Translations under genes and position numbers: made by a program
Shown: one piece after another, positions 60,637 through 64,000 of the stretch
How the letters are laid out: each line of letters opens with the position of its first letter
Position numbering within the stretch: position 1 is the stretch's first letter
The notes under the pieces: generated by a model
Database searches by the model: none
The model's input: the letters and a program-made list of their open reading frames with translations, nothing else
Told to the model about the DNA's origin: nothing
Source of the DNA: Impatiens glandulifera
Lineage: Eukaryota; Streptophyta; Magnoliopsida; Ericales; Balsaminaceae
Direction of reading: 5' to 3'
Length of the DNA stretch: 64,000 nucleotides
NCBI RefSeq assembly: GCF_907164915.1
Contig: NC_061863.1
Location: 43,311,382-43,375,381 of the forward strand

Positions 60637-60935
60637 GATTTATTTTGTAGAAATCATGTGATATGATGAATATTTATTTGATTAAATATTCTAATTTCTT
60701 TTATGGAAATCAAGTGTTGAAATAAATATTTTAATTGATTAAATATTTTAATTTATTATGTAGAGATTATGTGAAGAATGATTTATATATGAATAAACAT
60801 TCTAATCTCTTGTATAGAAATTATATTTTATTCAATTAAATATTTATGATATAGTTATCTTATTCATTGTATGATAAGTATAACAAAAGAAATTTGTAAA
60901 AGAATTGTGTGACAATTTCTTGATTAGAAAATTAT
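60637..60935. repeat. Array 2: about 55-bp repeats with the same palindrome
   Basis: Further copies of the palindrome start at 60637, 60693, 60750, 60804 and 60914, spaced 56, 57, 54 and 110 (two units). Stems are slightly more degenerate than in array 1. The units share TATTTATTTGATTAAATATT-like spacers. Confidence 0.8.
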
Positions 60936-61679
60936 TGATTTAAATCATATAAGTGTGTGATTTAAAAAAGGGTACCAACACGAATGTGGGGACAAATATT
61001 TTTATTGATTATAACACAAAAATAATTGTGTATATTATGATAAATAAAAAGATAATTTATTGTTAGAGAAATATGTTCTCTATAAAAGATAAAGTTGCGC
61101 AACTTTACAAAAAGAAAGAAAATAACAAGAAAATGTCTTGTTTATATTTGCTGAGTTGGTGTTCAAATCGATATTTTAGATTTGAGGATTTTAAAATCAA
61201 GAAACGTGTCATATTTTGACATTATTTTCATAAAACTATGAAGAACCAATGTCTTCAAAAGGATTTTATGAAATAAATGAAAAAGAAAGTTTATAAAGTT
61301 TTGATATGACTTATAACAAATTTTATAATAATGATATGAAAATTTGATCATACTTTTATTAAAAAGTGGATGTGACAATTATATATATCATGAAGACAAT
61401 GAAAATTATTTCATTACGTGTCTTTTGTACGATATTTTATCATTGAAAATTACGATAAAAATGATAAAATCCATTAAGGATATGAATTACACTAAACGAA
61501 ATATCATGTTGTTATCAAATGATATGTTGATATTATTAAATGAAAGAGTTTACGTCTAAAAGTGAATATGTTTACACTTAGAAGTGCAATCTACGTATGG
61601 AAATCTTCTAAGAAACTTATGATGGATAAATTAAACGTTATAATCTATATTTTTGACTTATGTCGAAAAATAAAATATT

Positions 61680-62475
61680 TTTATGTAAAATATATAATCG
61701 TTTACACGAAGGCAGAATAGTTCAAAGACATTTTGTCTACTAGTTAGCCAAGTAAACAATATTTTCATAAAAAATTATATGATAAGCATGTACGAATTAC
61801 TATGCTTCTTATTAGAAGATGTTCCAAGGTTAACTAAGAATGTACCAACATTAATTTCTAATTATTGTGATAGTAATTAAAAATTGGACAAGCTTAGAGT
61901 CAGTGACAAGTCTAGACATACACGTCTTAGACATAATGTCATTAGACTATACTCTCTAATGGAGTTATCAAATTTGACTATGTAAGTCAAAGATAACATT
62001 GTGGATCCACTAATCAGATTATTGAATAGAGAGATAATTTGAAGTCTTTTTAGACATTAGCCTACTATAAGTTGGTATGAAGGAAAACTCAACCTATGCA
62101 GACTGGAGATCCCAAGAACTAGGTTCAATGGGACAACCTAGTTGTACTGACTTGGAAAGTTATTGTTGAGGATTAATCCTATAACGAAACAATAATATTT
62201 TGACGAGGATAAGTATATCGCTTTTAATGATTCTTTGTGAGCAAAGAGATCACCTATGTGAGGGAGAAGTGGGGCCGCTTCGAAAGAATTGCACGGCTCA
62301 ATTCTAGATCCTCTCACAGAACCAGGCGCGTGTTCCATGGCCAAAATGGACACAACCATGAGAGCTTGACATGTATTAGGGAGAATTTTATGTGAAAATG
62401 TGTAATCGTTTACACAAAAGGTAGAATAGTTCAAGGACATCGAGTCTACTAATCAGCTAGTAAAGTTATATGCTT
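61680..62475. repeat. Direct repeat of about 85 bp in the Copia interior
   Basis: ATAATCGTTTACACGAAGGC...GAATAGTTCAA..GACAT..GTCTACTA at 61690-61760 recurs as GTAATCGTTTACACAAAAGG with the same continuation at 62401-62470. The right copy is close to the 3' LTR. Confidence 0.75.
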
Positions 62476-62579
62476 TCACAAGGGAAGGTTCAAAGGGTTA
62501 CACCTACCTATCCTATGTAGAATTCAACTATTGAACCTTTCACCGGGTTAATCTTTCAATTTTCATTAATGTGGGGGAT

Positions 62580-63352
62580 TGTTGGAATTAAGCTAATTCC
62601 ATTAATGAATGGAAATAAAATTGTAAATAAATAAAATCAAATAAAATTCACACAAATTCAAACGTGAATTAACGGTGAATTTAATTCAAATTATAATCAA
62701 ATATTAATTGTTTAATTAATATTTAATGCCTAATTAGAAAATTAAAGCATAATGTTAGGATAAACATTTAGCTTTAATTGGCCTATTGACTAACGTATGG
62801 ACTCTTCAATTAGCTAGCATTATCATTGAATGTCTAACATTGCATTTCTTCAAATCAACGTATAGGCTGATTAACAAATGAATGAGCAATATTTATTGCT
62901 AATAAACGTTTGGATGGTTTTATTTACAGGTTTAATTCTCAGCAATATATACCCATTCATTATTCATTTTACAAATACTTCATCCTTCATTTTTCTCACT
63001 TTAGAATTCCAATAGCCCTCTTCTTATTTTTTGAGTGTTCTTCGAATTCTTCGCTCGATATTTTCCGTTGAAACCCGGTGATAGTTCAGGTACTTTATCA
63101 AGCTCGTTGTGTAGTGATTCCGGTGCTGAATCACTACTAGATTCGTTGTACCCTGGGAGACAGCCATCTGTGATAAGCTCTAGCACACGGGGAGACGGTG
63201 TAACTGTTTTAAGGGAAATATGTCTAACACATTCCTCGAATCAACCATCAAATACAGTGATATTGTTCTTCGTATATCTTATTTTATTTTTATTTATTTG
63301 TAACATTGTATGTATATATATTTTTCTGTTATTCAAGACAAGATATCTAACA
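62580..63352 (+). repeat. Right LTR of the Copia-derived element
   Basis: 773 bp, about 98% identical to the left LTR by eye, preceded by the polypurine tract. Confidence 0.93.
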
Positions 63353-63357
63353 CAAAT

Positions 63358-64000
63358 ATGACAAGTTCTAGGCTTACCCGTTTCGTCGGCTTGTCTTCCA
63401 GGATTGTTGTTTAGTTGCCACTCCTTGGGTTGGCGGTCTCCCCCGCCTTTCTCCTTGTTATCCTTATTGAACTTTGGTCTATTCACAGACGTTTTAAGCT
63501 CAATCAGCCTTTCTGCAATCGCAATTGCCTCCAAGACGTTCTGCACTTTTGCCCTTTGTAGTTCTAACTGCGCTCAAATCTTTAGGCCATTGACAAAGGT
63601 GAATAGTGCCTCTTGTTCGGTGAGACTGGGTAACTCTAGCATCAACTCTTGGAACTCTCTCACATACTCTTTTATGGATTGTGAGTGTGTAAGTTGGCTT
63701 AAACGCTTTTGAGCTTCGAAATCTGCGTTCTCGGGGAAAAATTGACGTTTGAACTCGGTCTTGAAATCCACCCATGTTTCCATTCGTAACGTACCTCGTT
63801 CAATGTCAGCTTCACGTCTCCTCCACCACAACAATGCCATATCTGTCAAGAAAAATGGCGCCATTTGTAACTTGATGTTATCGTCAAGTATGTTGGATAA
63901 CTTAAAATACCTCTCCATATTCCATAGGAAGTCGTCCACTTCTCTTGCGCTCCTTGAGCCTTTGAATGAAGTTGGTTTAGGAACATCAATTCGATGAGGT
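63358..64000 (-). pseudogene. Gypsy gag (retrotrans_gag domain), right part
   Basis: The frame from 63939 to 63574 reads FLWNMERYFKLSNILDD, then MALLWWRRREADIE, then WVDFKTEFKRQFFPENADFE, typical of the plant chromovirus gag. After a break it resumes at 63546 with EAIAIAERLIELKT and reaches the first half of the zinc knuckle (CHI). The remaining half is at 57744, because an LTR element lies between the two. The coding start is outside the window. Confidence 0.88.

Larger units (their letters stand above)
57745..63352 (+). mobile_element. Copia-derived LTR retrotransposon with 773-bp LTRs
   Basis: Both LTRs are 773 bp (57745-58517 and 62580-63352), start TGTTGGAATTAAGC and end GATATCTAACA. 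The target duplication CAAAT is intact at 57740-57744 and 63353-63357, splitting the Gypsy zinc knuckle. A polypurine tract (GTGGGGGAT) ends just before the right LTR and sets plus orientation. No tRNA primer site like that of typical Copia elements follows the left LTR. The interior (4.06 kb) is nearly non-coding. Only the RNase H C-terminus is recognisable, near 61900-62010 (SDKSRHTRLRHNV, then SKDNIVDPL-type sequence), followed by the DWRSQELGSMGQP 3' region of plant Copia elements. About 15 differences between the LTRs by eye. Confidence 0.93.
52794..64000 (-). mobile_element. Ty3/Gypsy chromovirus, split by two nested LTR elements
   Basis: The order from right to left is gag, protease, reverse transcriptase, RNase H, integrase and chromodomain, all on the minus strand. 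The gag start lies beyond the window. The left end is at about 52794, where TGTCACGATCT could be a residual terminus, but no LTR was found. Two later elements sit inside it, at 55300-56641 and 57745-63352, each with its own target duplication. The element proper therefore occupies 52794-55299, 56642-57744 and 63353-64000. It also has its own stops and at least one frameshift, so it is inactive. Confidence 0.92.

Noticed and set aside
59345..60935. CRISPR-like array
   Set aside because: Repeats with palindromes and spacers are suggestive, but units are diverged, spacers are also related, and the host is a plant LTR element.

Overview
This window is nuclear DNA from a eudicot plant. It is AT-rich, its genes have many short GT-AG introns, it carries a plant-type U6 snRNA gene and a patchwork of plastid DNA, and its proteins match plant-only families (KIN-12/PAKRP1 kinesin, FORKED-like/VAN3-binding protein, UGT75-type glycosyltransferase). 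Five protein-coding genes and one snRNA gene look real. Most of the rest is transposon-derived. All family calls come from reading the sequence against remembered families; no database was searched.

Left part (1-18.0 kb): two nearly identical copies of a PIF/Harbinger-like relic (1-2828 and 7292-10437, about 7.3 kb apart) carry broken transposase genes. Copy B also keeps the companion MYB/SANT gene and is interrupted by a 1-kb insertion. Between the copies lies a 0.55-kb mosaic of four plastid pieces (trnA-UGC, psbB, ycf2, ndhA). A hAT element with intact inverted repeats and an 8-bp target duplication sits at 13352-14594.

Gene-rich middle (18.1-44.7 kb): a DnaJ-X chaperone gene (+, 10 exons), a Copia relic, a miniature LTR element with its 5-bp target duplication, nested MITEs, a KIN-12A/B phragmoplast kinesin (+, 16 exons), a U6 snRNA gene (-) whose 3' end has been amplified into a 193-bp tandem repeat, a p24-beta cargo receptor (-, 4 exons), a LINE relic, and a FORKED-like/VAN3-binding gene (-, 7 exons). 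Three introns in the two plus-strand genes need GC-AG splicing.

Right part (44.7-64 kb): AT-rich spacer with a second copy of the 192-201 bp MITE and a probable Helitron end, then a single-exon UDP-glucosyltransferase (+). A Copia relic follows, joined to a 29-bp copy of the UGT coding sequence. From 52.8 kb to the window end a minus-strand Ty3/Gypsy chromovirus (gag at the right, chromodomain at the left) has been split by two later LTR-element insertions: a collapsed element in the reverse transcriptase (55300-56641) and a Copia-derived element with 773-bp LTRs in the gag zinc knuckle (57745-63352). The second holds two arrays of a short repeated palindrome, the least explained structure in the window.

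The cellular genes do not form an operon-like unit. The kinesin (cytokinesis), p24-beta (ER-Golgi traffic) and FORKED-like protein (vesicle traffic and vein patterning) are neighbours with related but separate roles.
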